Made by a program: the position numbers and the translations under genes
Assembly (NCBI GenBank): GCA_009469675.1
Contig: SSSZ01000054.1
Span: forward strand, 1-64,000
Reading direction: 5' to 3'
Length of the DNA stretch: 64,000 nt
Origin: Azonexaceae bacterium
GTDB taxonomy: Bacteria; Pseudomonadota; Gammaproteobacteria; Burkholderiales; Rhodocyclaceae
Notes under the pieces: model-generated
The model's input: only the letters and a program-made list of their open reading frames with translations
What the model was told of the DNA's origin: nothing
Database searches by the model: none
Part shown: piece by piece, positions 12,438-21,954 of the stretch
How the letters are laid out: the number at the start of each line of letters is the position of its first letter
Numbering within the stretch: the stretch's first letter is position 1

Positions 12438-12853
12438 CAGCGCGGCGACTGCGTGGCGAAGGAAATGTGGGGGTAGCCCGCGGTCTGGGCCGCCTGCATC
12501 ACGTCGACGACGCTCTGGTGCGTGGCCTTGGCGTCGGCGTTGATGACGATCACCGGGTCGTTGCGGTCGCCGGCGGCCCGGCGCAGGCCGTCGGCGATGG
12601 CCTTGACGTCGGCGGCGGCGAGGGGCGACTTGTTGATGAGAATCTGCCCGGCAGCGGTTACCGCCACGTCGATTTCGTTGGGTTTTTCCGGCTGCTTGTT
12701 GGCTTCCGCCGTCGGCAGGTTGATCTCCAGCCCGGAAAACTTGGCGTAGGTGGTGGTCAACATGAGGAAGATGATGATGACGAGCAGCACGTCGATCATC
12801 GGGATCAGGTTGATCTCGGGTTCCTCCCGGGTGCGGCCGCGCTGGAAATTCAT
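12437..12853 (-). CDS. exbD: ExbD/TolR biopolymer transport protein
   Basis: A 138-residue protein with a short cytosolic N terminus, one membrane span near 15-37 (INLIPMIDVLLVIIIFLM) bearing the proton-path aspartate D22, and a periplasmic domain ending in VVDVMQAAQTAGY. It pairs with ExbB to convert proton flux into force for outer-membrane transport. It lies directly between exbB and lpxK, an arrangement common in betaproteobacteria. Confidence 0.93.
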   Translation of the reverse strand: MNFQRGRTREEPEINLIPMIDVLLVIIIFLMLTTTYAKFSGLEINLPTAEANKQPEKPNEIDVAVTAAGQILINKSPLAAADVKAIADGLRRAAGDRNDPVIVINADAKATHQSVVDVMQAAQTAGYPHISFATQSPR

Positions 12854-12856
12854 CGC

Positions 12857-13462
12857 CTACTTCCGGTCGCCGTGGGTGTATTCCACCAGTTTGACCGCCA
12901 GCTGCTCCATTTCGACGACGAAGCCGTCCACCAGAGCACGGAAATGGCGCCAGAAGATCATGCTGGGAATAGCGATGACCAGGCCGAACCCCGTGTTGTA
13001 GAGGGCAATGGAAATGCCGTGGGCGAGCTGCATGGGGTTGGAACCGGTGGGCGACTGGGAGCCGAAGATCTCGATCATGCCGACCACCGTGCCGAAGAGG
13101 CCCATCAGGGGGCTGATCGAGGCGATGGTGCCGAGGGTGGTGAGGTAGCGCCCAAGTTCGTGGGCGACGGCGGCGCCCGCCTCCTCGATGGATTCTTTCA
13201 TGACCTCCCGCGACGAGGCGACGTTGCGCAGACCGGCGGCAAGAACCCGGCCCAGGGGCGAATGCTGCTCCAGCTCGTCGATCAGCTTGTCGTTGTTGCC
13301 GCCCCGTTTGAACTCGCCGACGGCGCGCTGCAGGAGTCCACCGGGCACCACCTTGGTGCGGCGCAGGGCGACGAGACGTTCGATGATGAGCGCAACGGCG
13401 ATGATCGAAGCCAGCAACAAGGGCCAGATTGGCCAGCCGGCAGCCTGAACGATGGCGAACAC
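12857..13462 (-). CDS. exbB: ExbB/TolQ/MotA proton channel family protein
   Basis: A 201-residue inner-membrane protein with three spans: near 10-30, then about 105-130 (SISPLMGLFGTVVGMI) and about 150-175 (ISIALYNTGFGLVIAIPSMI), with a cytosolic helical region between the first two. It forms the channel complex with ExbD three bases downstream. I chose the GTG at 13462, preceded by a GGGG stretch, because the reading frame upstream has no family similarity. A TolQ role in cell envelope constriction is possible but less likely without tolA, tolB or pal nearby. Confidence 0.92.
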   Translation of the reverse strand: MFAIVQAAGWPIWPLLLASIIAVALIIERLVALRRTKVVPGGLLQRAVGEFKRGGNNDKLIDELEQHSPLGRVLAAGLRNVASSREVMKESIEEAGAAVAHELGRYLTTLGTIASISPLMGLFGTVVGMIEIFGSQSPTGSNPMQLAHGISIALYNTGFGLVIAIPSMIFWRHFRALVDGFVVEMEQLAVKLVEYTHGDRK

Positions 13463-13545
13463 GTGATTACCCCGCAAGGATGACAGCCGGCAATTCTGCC
13501 TGCCGTTCCGCTTCGGGGCAAGCCCCGGCCGGGCGCGGCAACCCG

Positions 13546-14847
13546 CTATTCCAGCCCCAGGAACATGGTCGAATGCTCGAGATCGTCGTGGGTCTTGCCT
13601 TGCTGCAGGGCGCCGACGAATTTGCGCCAGATCAGATCGGGTTCCCCCAGCTTGAAACCGTAGAACCCGTTGAAGCCATTGGCCCGGTCGCGCACCGCCA
13701 GGGCCTTGACCATCGACTGCTCCTGGCGACCGAGGTGGACCCGGGCGTCGCTCCAAACGTTGAGGGGCAGCCCTTCGGGGGCATGGGCCTGGAAGCCGTA
13801 GGAGGAAACCTCGATGACCTGCATCGAATAACGTTGCTGCGTGCCGGAAAACGACACCATCAACTCCCCCGGGCACTTCACCGAATAGCGCTGGTGTTGG
13901 CGCAACTGGACGCCCTCCCCGGGGGCTTCCGGCAGCTGCGGCAGGACGGCGCGGTAATCGTCGAGGTCGTAGATCGAGTGGAGGAGCGCTTTCTTGCGAT
14001 CGTCCAGGTTGGCGAAGCCCTGGGTGCGGACGTTGAAGAAATAATCGAGCAGTTCCGGGGTCATCACCGGATCGTTGGTGGTGTAGTAGCGCCGCTTGGG
14101 CAGGCTGATGTTGGGCAGTTCGGCGTCGAGGAAGTAGGCCGCCAGGTTGCGCCGCGCCGGCTTCTTGCCATAGACGTTCTTGAACACCGCCGGGGCGAAG
14201 AGCAGGTCGAGGCTCGCCCCCACCGCCGGGGCGCCGTTGGCGAAGTCGTACTCCTCGACGACATTGGCCGTGAGGCGCTGGAAGAAGAGCAGCGACTCGT
14301 ACATCTCGATGCGGTTCGGGTTGACGGCGATGACCAGGTGACGGGTGTCGAAGAAGGTCGTGCTGTACTCGTACATGAACTTCATCAAGGGGAAGAGGAT
14401 CGCCCCGCCCGTCTTGCGGAACTTGGGATGGACCGCCAGGGCCGAGACTTCGGCGATCTGCCCCTCCCGCGCCCGCAGGTCGGAAAGGTCGAAAATGGCC
14501 TGCAGGGGGAAACCCAGGGCGCTTTCGCGGATGAGCGAGATGGTTCCTACCACTTCGCCGTCCCATTTGGCGCACAGGGTGGTGGTGGTGGGCAGGGCAT
14601 GGTAGATGGTGACCCGCATCCCGGATGGATCGGGCCGCATGAACCCGGCGTCGACGTAGGCGTCGTGCAGGAGGCTAAAACAGGCTTCGAGTTCTTCGCG
14701 GGTCTCGGCGATCTTGAGTTGCAGGCGCTGGCTGGGGGCCGGATCGCAATCGACGAAGGAGCGGTAGATGGCGAAGCGCTGATCCCGCGGCAAGGCGGCA
14801 AACAGTCGGCGCAAACCCCGATGCCAGATTTTTTTCAGTGACGACAT
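13546..14847 (-). CDS. GNAT-like (FeeM-type N-acyl amino acid synthase) domain fused to PilZ
   Basis: A 433-residue protein. Residues about 40-240 resemble the acyltransferase fold of FeeM-like N-acyl amino acid synthases: LKIAETREELEACF, DGEVVGTISLI, EVSALAVHP and the NPNRIEMYESLLFF segment. Residues about 320-425 resemble a PilZ domain (HQRYSVKCPGELMV, then EVSSYGFQAHAP), the c-di-GMP-binding type. It may link c-di-GMP to acylated amino acid signal or lipid synthesis, which is an inference. The ATG at 14847 follows AGGAGCCGGGG. The classical RxxxR part of PilZ appears as RQHQR. Confidence 0.75.
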   Translation of the reverse strand: MSSLKKIWHRGLRRLFAALPRDQRFAIYRSFVDCDPAPSQRLQLKIAETREELEACFSLLHDAYVDAGFMRPDPSGMRVTIYHALPTTTTLCAKWDGEVVGTISLIRESALGFPLQAIFDLSDLRAREGQIAEVSALAVHPKFRKTGGAILFPLMKFMYEYSTTFFDTRHLVIAVNPNRIEMYESLLFFQRLTANVVEEYDFANGAPAVGASLDLLFAPAVFKNVYGKKPARRNLAAYFLDAELPNISLPKRRYYTTNDPVMTPELLDYFFNVRTQGFANLDDRKKALLHSIYDLDDYRAVLPQLPEAPGEGVQLRQHQRYSVKCPGELMVSFSGTQQRYSMQVIEVSSYGFQAHAPEGLPLNVWSDARVHLGRQEQSMVKALAVRDRANGFNGFYGFKLGEPDLIWRKFVGALQQGKTHDDLEHSTMFLGLE

Positions 14848-15175
14848 AGCCCCCCGGCTCCTCTTCCTCGCAAAATCCCGTGTCAATGTTACTCTTCGCC
14901 AACCATTTGAAAAGCGTCGTTTTTTTTGCCCTCGACCGGGCATGCCAATGAGGTTTCAGGCTTATCCCCAAAAACTGTGGATAACTTTGTGGAAGACCTG
15001 TTTCGAAAAACCCTAAGTGGCCCGCCTGCTTGAGTTTTTCTTGCTCCGCCAAAAAAGCAGGCATACTGTATAACAACTTAAAAATCAACAAGTTAACCAA
15101 TACACCGCTTTGTCAAGGCCGTCTACAGGCCGGGCGGCCCGGGATACAATCCCGCCACTGATTTTAGCAAATGCC
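14848..15175. other. Gene-free 328-bp region with paired DnaA-box-like sequences
   Basis: This stretch separates the divergent PilZ-fusion and xseA genes. It holds TTATCCCCA at 14962-14970 and TGTGGATAA at 14976-14984, the second being a perfect inverted DnaA box (TTATCCACA) and the first one base off. About 80 bases further on, 15061-15105 is clearly AT-rich for this genome. No RNA gene or terminator is evident. The promoters of both flanking genes must lie here. Confidence 0.55.
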
Positions 15176-16531
15176 ATGCCCGCTCCCCCACCTCTAACCC
15201 CCCCGTCGCCGGTGCTCAGCGTTTCCGACCTCAACCGCCAGGTCCGCGACTGTCTGGAGTCGTCCTTCCCCCTGTTCTGGGTGGCCGGCGAGGTCTCCAA
15301 CCTGACCTACGCCGCATCCGGCCACGTCTATTTTTCCCTCAAGGACGCCCAGGCCCAGGTGCGCTGCGTCCTCTGGCGCAACCGCGCACAACTGCTCGGC
15401 TGGCGCCTGGAAAACGGCCAGCAGTTGGAAACCCGTGCCCTGGTTTCGTTCTACGAACCCCGGGGCGAGTTCCAGCTCAACGTTGAGGCCGTCCGCCGGG
15501 CCGGCCAGGGCGACCTTTTCGAACGCTTCCTGCAGCTCAAGGCCAGGCTCGAAGCCGAAGGCCTCTTCGCCCCGGAAAAAAAGCGCCCCCTGCCGGCCTT
15601 TCCCCGCCGCATCGGCATCGTCACCAGCCTGCAGGCCGCGGCCCTCCAGGACGTACTCAGCACCCTGGCCCGGCGGGCACCTCACGTCGCCCTGCGCCTC
15701 TACCCCACCCCGGTCCAGGGCGAGGGCGCCGCGCCCCGTATCGCCGCCGCCCTCGTCGAAGCCGCCGCAGGCGGCAACGACCTCGTCATCCTCTGCCGCG
15801 GCGGGGGCAGCATCGAAGATCTCTGGGCCTTCAACGACGAGGTGGTCGCCCGGGCCATCGTCGCTGCTGCCGTGCCGGTCATCAGCGGGATCGGCCACGA
15901 GACCGATTTCACCATCGCCGATTTCGCCGCCGACCGGCGCGCCCCGACTCCCACCGCCGCGGCCGAGCTGGCGGCGCCGGACCGGGATGCCCTGGGCGAG
16001 CGCCTTGCCGCCCTCGAACGGCAACTGCAGCGACGCACCACCCGGCAACTGGCCGAACTGGGCCAGCGCCTGGACTGGCTGGCCGGCCGCCTGGCCCACC
16101 CGGCGGCCACCCTGGCATCCCGGAACGAAGCCCTGGCCCGCCTGGGCCAGCGCCTGAGCCGCGGCCTGGGGCAAAAGCAGCAACGGGCCGGCCTGCTCTG
16201 CCAGGGCCTCGCCATCCGCCTGGCCGGTGCCCGGCCGCGCCCGGGCGATCGCGGCGAAAGCCTCGCCGGCCTCGGTTTTCGCCTCGCCCACGGCGTCGCC
16301 CGGCAGATTTCCGACAGCGCCGGGAAACTAAACACCCTCACCGCCGGTCTGAGCCAGCTCAACCCCCACGCGGTTCTCGCCCGGGGCTACACCCTGGCCC
16401 TCGACGCCAATGGCCGGGCGGTGCGCGACGCCGCCGCCCTGCGCAGCGGCGAATCCCTGCACCTGACGTTCGCCCGCGGCGGCGCCGAGGTTACGGTGGA
16501 GCAGGTTGTCGCCCCCGACGAAGCTATTTAG
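15176..16531 (+). CDS. xseA: Exodeoxyribonuclease VII large subunit
   Basis: A 451-residue nuclease subunit degrading single-stranded DNA with XseB. The N-terminal OB-fold contains [36 protein letters not shown] and VRCVLWR. The catalytic domain has [36 protein letters not shown] and [18 protein letters not shown]-terminal coiled-coil of arginine/glutamine-rich heptads ends with the conserved ARGYTLA segment. I prefer the ATG at 15176; an in-frame ATG 22 codons earlier lacks family similarity. xseB is not in the window. Confidence 0.95.
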   Translation: MPAPPPLTPPSPVLSVSDLNRQVRDCLESSFPLFWVAGEVSNLTYAASGHVYFSLKDAQAQVRCVLWRNRAQLLGWRLENGQQLETRALVSFYEPRGEFQLNVEAVRRAGQGDLFERFLQLKARLEAEGLFAPEKKRPLPAFPRRIGIVTSLQAAALQDVLSTLARRAPHVALRLYPTPVQGEGAAPRIAAALVEAAAGGNDLVILCRGGGSIEDLWAFNDEVVARAIVAAAVPVISGIGHETDFTIADFAADRRAPTPTAAAELAAPDRDALGERLAALERQLQRRTTRQLAELGQRLDWLAGRLAHPAATLASRNEALARLGQRLSRGLGQKQQRAGLLCQGLAIRLAGARPRPGDRGESLAGLGFRLAHGVARQISDSAGKLNTLTAGLSQLNPHAVLARGYTLALDANGRAVRDAAALRSGESLHLTFARGGAEVTVEQVVAPDEAI

Positions 16532-16569
16532 AATTTTTCCTTCAACCCCTACTGACCACGGAGAACACC

Positions 16570-17154
16570 ATGGAACACCAACTGCCCGCGCTGCCTTTCG
16601 CCAAGGATGCCCTCGCCCCGCACATGTCGGCCGAGACCTTCGACTACCACTACGCCAAGCACCACCAGGCCTACGTCACCAATCTCAACAACCTCATCAA
16701 GGGAACCGAATACGAAAACCTCGACCTCGAGGCCATCGTCAAGAAAGCCCCCGCCGGCGGCATCTACAACAACGCCGCCCAGGTCTGGAACCACAGCTTC
16801 TTCTGGAATTGCCTGAAGCCCGCCGGCGGCGGTGCCCCGGCCGGCGCCCTGGCTGCCGCCATCGACAAGAAGTGGGGTTCCCTCGACGAATTCAAGAAGG
16901 CCTTCCAGGCCTCCGCCGTCGGCAACTTCGGTTCGGGTTGGACCTGGCTGGTGAAAAAGGCCGACGGCTCCGTCGACATCGTCAACATGGGCGCCGCCGG
17001 CACCCCCCTGACCACCGGCGACAAGGCGCTCCTGTGCATCGACGTGTGGGAACACGCCTACTACATCGACTACCGCAACCTGCGCCCCAAGTTCGTCGAG
17101 ACCTTCCTCAACGCCCTGGTCAACTGGTCCTTCGCCGAAAAGAACTTCGCCTGA
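16570..17154 (+). CDS. sodB: Iron superoxide dismutase
   Basis: A 194-residue cytosolic superoxide dismutase. The metal ligands are H27 (in DYHYAKHH), H75 (in VWNHSFFW), D158 and H162 (in DVWEHAYY). The pattern [11 protein letters not shown] and the [12 protein letters not shown] segment indicate the iron type. It follows xseA by 38 bases and ends at a strong terminator. It protects against superoxide on the shift between oxygen and nitrite respiration. Confidence 0.97.
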   Translation: MEHQLPALPFAKDALAPHMSAETFDYHYAKHHQAYVTNLNNLIKGTEYENLDLEAIVKKAPAGGIYNNAAQVWNHSFFWNCLKPAGGGAPAGALAAAIDKKWGSLDEFKKAFQASAVGNFGSGWTWLVKKADGSVDIVNMGAAGTPLTTGDKALLCIDVWEHAYYIDYRNLRPKFVETFLNALVNWSFAEKNFA

Positions 17155-17175
17155 AGCTCCCGGAGATCGACCGTC

Positions 17176-17198
17176 AAGGCGCCTTCGGGCGCCTTTTT
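17176..17198 (+). terminator. Rho-independent terminator after sodB
   Basis: An 8-bp perfect stem (AAGGCGCC/GGCGCCTT) with a TTCG tetraloop followed by a T run, 21 bases beyond the sodB stop. Confidence 0.88.
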
Positions 17199-17214
17199 CT
17201 TGGGCCTCGCCCGG

Positions 17215-18177
17215 TCAGGCGCAGGGCTGGACGCCGGGGTCGAGGCGGCCGGCGCCGGCCGGCCGCAGGCTGGGCGGCAGGGCCTCGTAGCCGCCGTGGA
17301 GCGGCCGCACCGAGAGAAAACCCAGGCCCTGGAGATCGCGGGCGGCCTGGATGGCGCCGGCATCCTCGGGGCAGGCGCAGATGGTGACGATGGGCGCCGC
17401 CTTGGGCCAATCGCCCACCGCCGCCGGCAAGGCGTCGTAATCGGCGGGAACGGCGCCGGGGATGAGGCCGGTCTCGCCGATCATCACCGCCCCGCGCAGG
17501 TCGAGGAGGAGCGGGGGCTGCGCCGACACCAGCGCCGCCAGGAGTTCCTCCGGGCTGATGCGGGGAATGACGGCACGCCGCTCGAAGCGGCGCTTCTGCC
17601 AGAATTTCCAGCCCAGCCAGGCGGCGAAGAGCAGGGCCAGGAGCGCCGCCACCCGCCCGCCGTGACCCTGCAGGGCGGCGACCACGACCTGGATTTCGCC
17701 CTGGAACATCCAGCCGGCGGCCAAAGCCAGGCCGCTCCACAGGGCGGCCCCGACCCCGGCGGCGAAGCCGAAACCGAGCCAGGACATGCGCAGGGCGCCG
17801 GCGATGGGCGGGGCGACGGTGGAAAAACCGGGGATGAACTTGGCTACCACCAAAGACCACAGGCCCCAACGCAGGAATCGCCCTTCCGTCTGGCTGACGC
17901 AGGAGGCGGGGTTGATCGACAGGCGGCACAGGCCGGCCAGAACGCGGTAGCCGAAGGCCCGCCCGGCCAGGTACCAAATCCCGTCGGCCGCCACCGAGGC
18001 GGCGATGGCGGCCGCCAGCAGGCGACCCGCCAGGAAAGGATCACCGGCCAGGCTGCCCGCCACCATCAGGGTCGGCACCGCCGGCACGGGCAAGCCCAAC
18101 TGCTGCAACAGGACATTGACGAAGACGATCCAGACCGCGTCGTCGCGCAGGGCCTGGGCGAGGTCAGCGAGATCCAT
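17215..18177 (-). CDS. DedA-family membrane protein fused to a rhodanese domain
   Basis: A 320-residue protein. Residues about 1-195 are a DedA/VTT membrane domain with the re-entrant loop pattern GLPVPAVPTLMVAG and the helix segment FIPGFSTVAPPIAGALRM. Residues about 215-300 form a rhodanese-like domain with DLRGAVMIGETGLIPGA and an active-site-type cysteine loop, TICACPEDAGA. DedA proteins help recycle or flip membrane lipids and maintain proton balance; DedA-rhodanese fusions occur in many proteobacteria. The ATG at 18177 follows GGAGG. Confidence 0.88.
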   Translation of the reverse strand: MDLADLAQALRDDAVWIVFVNVLLQQLGLPVPAVPTLMVAGSLAGDPFLAGRLLAAAIAASVAADGIWYLAGRAFGYRVLAGLCRLSINPASCVSQTEGRFLRWGLWSLVVAKFIPGFSTVAPPIAGALRMSWLGFGFAAGVGAALWSGLALAAGWMFQGEIQVVVAALQGHGGRVAALLALLFAAWLGWKFWQKRRFERRAVIPRISPEELLAALVSAQPPLLLDLRGAVMIGETGLIPGAVPADYDALPAAVGDWPKAAPIVTICACPEDAGAIQAARDLQGLGFLSVRPLHGGYEALPPSLRPAGAGRLDPGVQPCA

Positions 18178-18432
18178 GGTACCTCCGTCGGCCCCGCGGG
18201 ACTCCATCGCTACCCTGCCGGCCGCCACCGCAATTCGATCCGCCCATCGTTCAACCTGCCCCTTCCATTCATTGTCCAGGTACTGACATCGACTCGTCCC
18301 CGCCGTTCCGCCAAACCGAGGGAACCGAGCCGCAGCGCGTCGCTGGAATCGACCCGCCGGCCCGGGCCGAACCCGCTCCGGTGCGGCCCATCGGGAACGT
18401 CCGGAGCGGCCGGCCGGCCCCGCCCGGGATGT

Positions 18433-19008
18433 TCACTCGCTGCGCTCCGCCTGGCGCCGCAACGGCGGCAAAACCTCCCGCTCCAACCACAATACCAGGC
18501 GCAACGCCCGGGCATCGTGGCGGCGGGCAAGGTCGTGCAGGTAGCCTACCGCGGCGGCCTCGCCGAACCACCACACCCCCTCCCGATCGGCGAACAGGCC
18601 GCCCGGGGGAAAGCGTACCGCCAGCTTGCGGCAGGCCAGTTCGTCCCCCGGCCGCCCAAGGTAGCGAAAAACGTCGGCGGCGAGCAGGCGAAAGCGCCCC
18701 CGCCCGTCGCCTTCGATCCTCACCCAGACGTCATCCAGGGCGTGGTGACGCCCCTGGAGCGGCCCCCAGATCTGGCGCCGCGACCAGCCGACCAGGGCGC
18801 CGCCGGCGCCCACCAGCCAGCGGCTGGCGAACCAGGCGAACAGCGGCAGCCAGACGAGAAAGCCAAAAACCGCCTGGCCTGTGAGTCGGCTCGCGCCCAG
18901 CATTAGGACGCCGAGCGACCCCGCCAGGAAGACGCCGACGGCAAGGCGGGCGAACCAGCGCCGCCGGGCGGCCTGGGTCTCAAAATCAGGCGCGGCAGGC
19001 CGGGTCAC
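18433..19008 (-). CDS. Uncharacterised membrane protein
   Basis: A 191-residue protein I do not recognise. It has two adjacent hydrophobic segments near 20-45 and 48-70 (VGVFLAGSLGVLMLGA and AVFGFLVWLPLFAWF), then a soluble basic region of about 110 residues with GRFRLLAADVFRYLGRP and a leucine/arginine-rich end. It starts at a GTG that overlaps the stop of the YceI gene (GTGA), so the two are cotranscribed and probably act together at the envelope. Confidence 0.7.
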   Translation of the reverse strand: MTRPAAPDFETQAARRRWFARLAVGVFLAGSLGVLMLGASRLTGQAVFGFLVWLPLFAWFASRWLVGAGGALVGWSRRQIWGPLQGRHHALDDVWVRIEGDGRGRFRLLAADVFRYLGRPGDELACRKLAVRFPPGGLFADREGVWWFGEAAAVGYLHDLARRHDARALRLVLWLEREVLPPLRRQAERSE

Positions 19009-19730
19009 GGCGGCTGGGTGCGGATATCGAAGCGCAGGTCGACCCGGTCCCGCACCTGCAGGGCACCCCCCAGAACGGCGAAGGGGACGATGCCGAAATC
19101 GCTCTGGAGCAGGCTCAGCCTCCCCGTCGCCCGCAGGCCGCCGGAAATGGGTTCGAGAACAACGGGCACGCTGAATTCCCGGGTAGTGCCGCGCAGGGTG
19201 ATGTGGACGCGAAACCCGTCGCCCGCCGCCGGCCGGTCGATGCGCACGCCGACCCGGGGGAAGCGCTCGGCGTCGAAGACCTTGTCGAGCATGTTGCGCC
19301 GCGTCCCGGCGATGGCCTCGGCGCCCGGCTGGCTCTCGAAACCGGCGGCGGCACGCAGCTCGGGTTCGTCCACGGCAAGGTCGGCCAGGGCGATTTCCAG
19401 GTCGGCCCGGCCGTCTTCGGGGGCGACGTAGCCCGTCACAGCATGGGCGGCGACGACGTGGTCGTGGCCCAGGCGGGCCAGGGGTCCGGCCCGGCCGACT
19501 TCGGCGACGATCAGGGAGGCCGCCGGATCGACCCGCCACACGGGCCGGCCGGCGTCGGCCAGGCGGCGGTAGGCGGCCGCCGGGGACTCCCCCGCGGCGA
19601 CGACGGGGGGCGGCGCCGCCGGGAATGGCGGCAAGGTGCAGGCGGCGAGCCCGATCGCCAGCCCCCAGACCGCCAGGAGGCCGGTTTTCCGAAACCTGAG
19701 TGCTGTCGCGACGCCCGCCGCCATCGCCAT
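19005..19730 (-). CDS. YceI-like lipoprotein
   Basis: A 241-residue predicted lipoprotein. The signal segment ends in a lipobox-like LAAC near residue 31. The mature part has the YceI beta-barrel features: GHDHVVAAHAVTGYV near 88-102, RRNMLDKVFDAERFPRVGVRI near 144-164 and the HITLRGTTREFSVPV strand near 175-189. YceI proteins bind isoprenoid or lipid ligands. The start could be one of two ATGs near 19730; both precede the signal peptide. Confidence 0.8.
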   Translation of the reverse strand: MAMAAGVATALRFRKTGLLAVWGLAIGLAACTLPPFPAAPPPVVAAGESPAAAYRRLADAGRPVWRVDPAASLIVAEVGRAGPLARLGHDHVVAAHAVTGYVAPEDGRADLEIALADLAVDEPELRAAAGFESQPGAEAIAGTRRNMLDKVFDAERFPRVGVRIDRPAAGDGFRVHITLRGTTREFSVPVVLEPISGGLRATGRLSLLQSDFGIVPFAVLGGALQVRDRVDLRFDIRTQPP

Positions 19731-19825
19731 CTCCCGGGGCAGATTACCGCTCCCATCTTACCGCGCCCGGCCGGAAAACGCCGCCCGGACTGCGTTTCGT
19801 CGCCGATTGGCGACACGAATAAGCC

Positions 19826-19854
19826 TTGGCACAAGGGCTCCGGCGGACTAAACT
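19826..19854 (+). promoter_or_regulatory. Putative sigma-70 promoter of the seven-gene accessory operon
   Basis: TTGGCA at 19826-19831 and TAAACT at 19849-19854 are separated by 17 bases. The predicted start of transcription near 19861 leaves a leader of about 58 bases before the first gene. An imperfect inverted repeat (TTCGTCGCC with GGCGACACGAA) lies just upstream at 19796-19819. No operator for a known regulator is obvious. Confidence 0.45.
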
Positions 19855-19918
19855 GGCTCATGCCCACTGGATAGGCAAGGCGGCGCCGGTGGGAAAAACA
19901 GCCAGCAGAGAGGCGAGG

Positions 19919-21907
19919 ATGAGACTGCACGTCTTCGTTGCCATGCCCTTCGGCGTCAAACCCGACGGCAACGGCAACCCGATCGATTTCGACCAGATCT
20001 ACGCCAGCCTGATCCGGCCGGCCCTCGAAGATGCCGGCCTGGAAGTCCTGCGCGCCGACGAGGAACAAGGCGCCGGCGACATCCGTGCCGACATGTTCCA
20101 GGAACTGCTGATGGCCGACCTGGTGGTCGCCGACCTCACCCTCGACAACCCCAACGTCTGGTACGAACTGGGGGTGCGCCACGCCCTGCGCGCCCGCGGC
20201 GTCATCCTCGTGCAGGGGCCGCGGGCCAGCCAGCCCTTCGACATCTACACCGACCGCAAGCTGCGCTACCACTTGCAGGACGGCGTTCCCGACCCGGCCA
20301 CCCTGGCCGCCGACCGCAAGGCCCTGGCCGAGATGGCAAAAAGCACCCTCAAGGCCTGGCACGGCCGCAAGATCAGCCCGGTCTACGCCCTCCTGCCCAA
20401 TCTTGAGGAACCCGCCTGGCATCGCCTGCGGGTGGGCAACGCCCTGGAATACTGGGAACAGTACCAGGAATGGGCGACCCGCATCGAGGTGGCGCGCAAC
20501 GCCAGCCGCCCCGAGGACATCCTGGTCCTCGCCGACGAGGCCCCGGCCACGGCGCTCCGGGTCGAGGCCCACCTCAAGGCGGGGGAAGCCCTGCGCCGCA
20601 TGCGCCACTTCCACTTCGCCCTGGAACAGTTCGACCTGGCCCTCGAATTTGCCCCGGACCACCGCCAGGCCCAGTGCCAGCGGGGCTTCTGCCTGCGCCG
20701 CCTGGGGCGCTTCGACGAAGCCCGGGCAGTGTACAAGCGCCTCGTCGAGGTCGATCCGGAAGACGGCAGCGCCTGGGATCTCCTGGGCCGCATCGACAAG
20801 GAGGAATGGACCGCCGCCTGGCGTCTGGCCGGCAGCAGCCCGGACCAGATGCGAAGCGACGCCGCCTACGAGGAAGCCCTGCTACGGGAGGCCATCCGCA
20901 GTTGCAGCACGGCCTTCCGCCTGTGCCCGGAGCACTACCCCTCGGGCATCCGGGCGGTACTGCTCATGCACCTCTACCGCGACCTGACCGGCGACCCCCG
21001 CTACGAGGCCGAGGCCGCCGCCATGGCCGGCGGCGTCGCCTGGGCGGCCAATTGCGAAAAAGACGGCGACAAGCTTTACTGGGCCAAATCCAACCTCGGC
21101 GACCTGGCGGTCCTCACCGGCGACCCGGCCGGCGTCCGCACCGCGTTCCAGGAAGCCATCGCCCAGGCCGACGGCGACTGGCTCGCCCTGGAGGCGACCC
21201 GCAGCCGCCTGGCCCTGTTCGCCGCCCTCAAATTCCGCCCCGCCAACGTCGAGGTCGCCCTCGCCACCATCGACCGGGCCATGGCCCGCCTCAAGCCGCC
21301 GGCCGAAACCTGGCAGCCGACCAAGGTCTTTCTCTTCTCCGGCCACATGATCGACGCCCCCGGTCGGACCGCCCCCCGCTTCCCCGCCGAGCAGGAGCCG
21401 GTGGCCGCCGCCGCCATCGCCGCCGCCCTCGACGCCCACGGCGCCGGCCCCGGCGACCTGGCCTTCGCCCAGGGCGCCTCGGGCGGCGACCTGCTGTTCG
21501 CCGAAGCCTGTCTCGCCCGCGGCGTACGCTTCCAGATGCTGCTGCCCTTCCCCGAGCCGGATTTCATCGAAGCCTCGGTCCTCCCGGCCAGCAACGGAGA
21601 AGCCTGGCGGCAGCGCTACCTGGCCCTGCGCGACCAGCTCGCCCTGCCCATCCGCATCATGCCCGAGGCCCTCGGGCCGCTTCCCCGCGACCGCGAGGGC
21701 CGCGACATGAACGCCTACGAACGGTGCAACCAGTGGCTCCTCTACAGCGCCCTGACCCAGGGGCTTTCCCGCGTCCGGTTCATCTGCCTGTGGAACGGCG
21801 GCGGCGGCGACGGCGCCGGCGGCACTGCCCACATGGTCAACGAAGTCAAACGCCGCACCGGCCAGGTGACCTGGCTCGATACCCGAAAACTCTGGCCGGC
21901 GGGCTGA
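19919..21907 (+). CDS. NDT/TIR-like Rossmann, helical-repeat and SLOG-like three-module protein (operon gene 1)
   Basis: A 662-residue soluble protein. Residues 1-120 form a Rossmann-like domain with FVAMPFG, ADEEQGAGDI, ADLVVADL and a conserved glutamate E83 in WYELGVRHAL. This is the pattern of nucleoside deoxyribosyltransferase/TIR-like domains. Residues about 180-460 are TPR-like helices resembling the TRAF-binding region (DUF4071-type) of bacterial relatives of ASK kinases. Residues about 468-660 look like a SLOG nucleotide-binding fold, with FSGHMIDAPGR at 473-483 and GASGGD at 519-524. The ATG at 19919 is chosen because AGGCGAGG precedes it and the domain begins there. Role inferred: sensor or signal generator for the downstream protease and lipase genes. 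Confidence 0.72.
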   Translation: MRLHVFVAMPFGVKPDGNGNPIDFDQIYASLIRPALEDAGLEVLRADEEQGAGDIRADMFQELLMADLVVADLTLDNPNVWYELGVRHALRARGVILVQGPRASQPFDIYTDRKLRYHLQDGVPDPATLAADRKALAEMAKSTLKAWHGRKISPVYALLPNLEEPAWHRLRVGNALEYWEQYQEWATRIEVARNASRPEDILVLADEAPATALRVEAHLKAGEALRRMRHFHFALEQFDLALEFAPDHRQAQCQRGFCLRRLGRFDEARAVYKRLVEVDPEDGSAWDLLGRIDKEEWTAAWRLAGSSPDQMRSDAAYEEALLREAIRSCSTAFRLCPEHYPSGIRAVLLMHLYRDLTGDPRYEAEAAAMAGGVAWAANCEKDGDKLYWAKSNLGDLAVLTGDPAGVRTAFQEAIAQADGDWLALEATRSRLALFAALKFRPANVEVALATIDRAMARLKPPAETWQPTKVFLFSGHMIDAPGRTAPRFPAEQEPVAAAAIAAALDAHGAGPGDLAFAQGASGGDLLFAEACLARGVRFQMLLPFPEPDFIEASVLPASNGEAWRQRYLALRDQLALPIRIMPEALGPLPRDREGRDMNAYERCNQWLLYSALTQGLSRVRFICLWNGGGGDGAGGTAHMVNEVKRRTGQVTWLDTRKLWPAG

Positions 21908-21954
21908 ATGCCCGTCGCGCCGGCCCTGGCAACACCGCACAGAGGAGACACACC

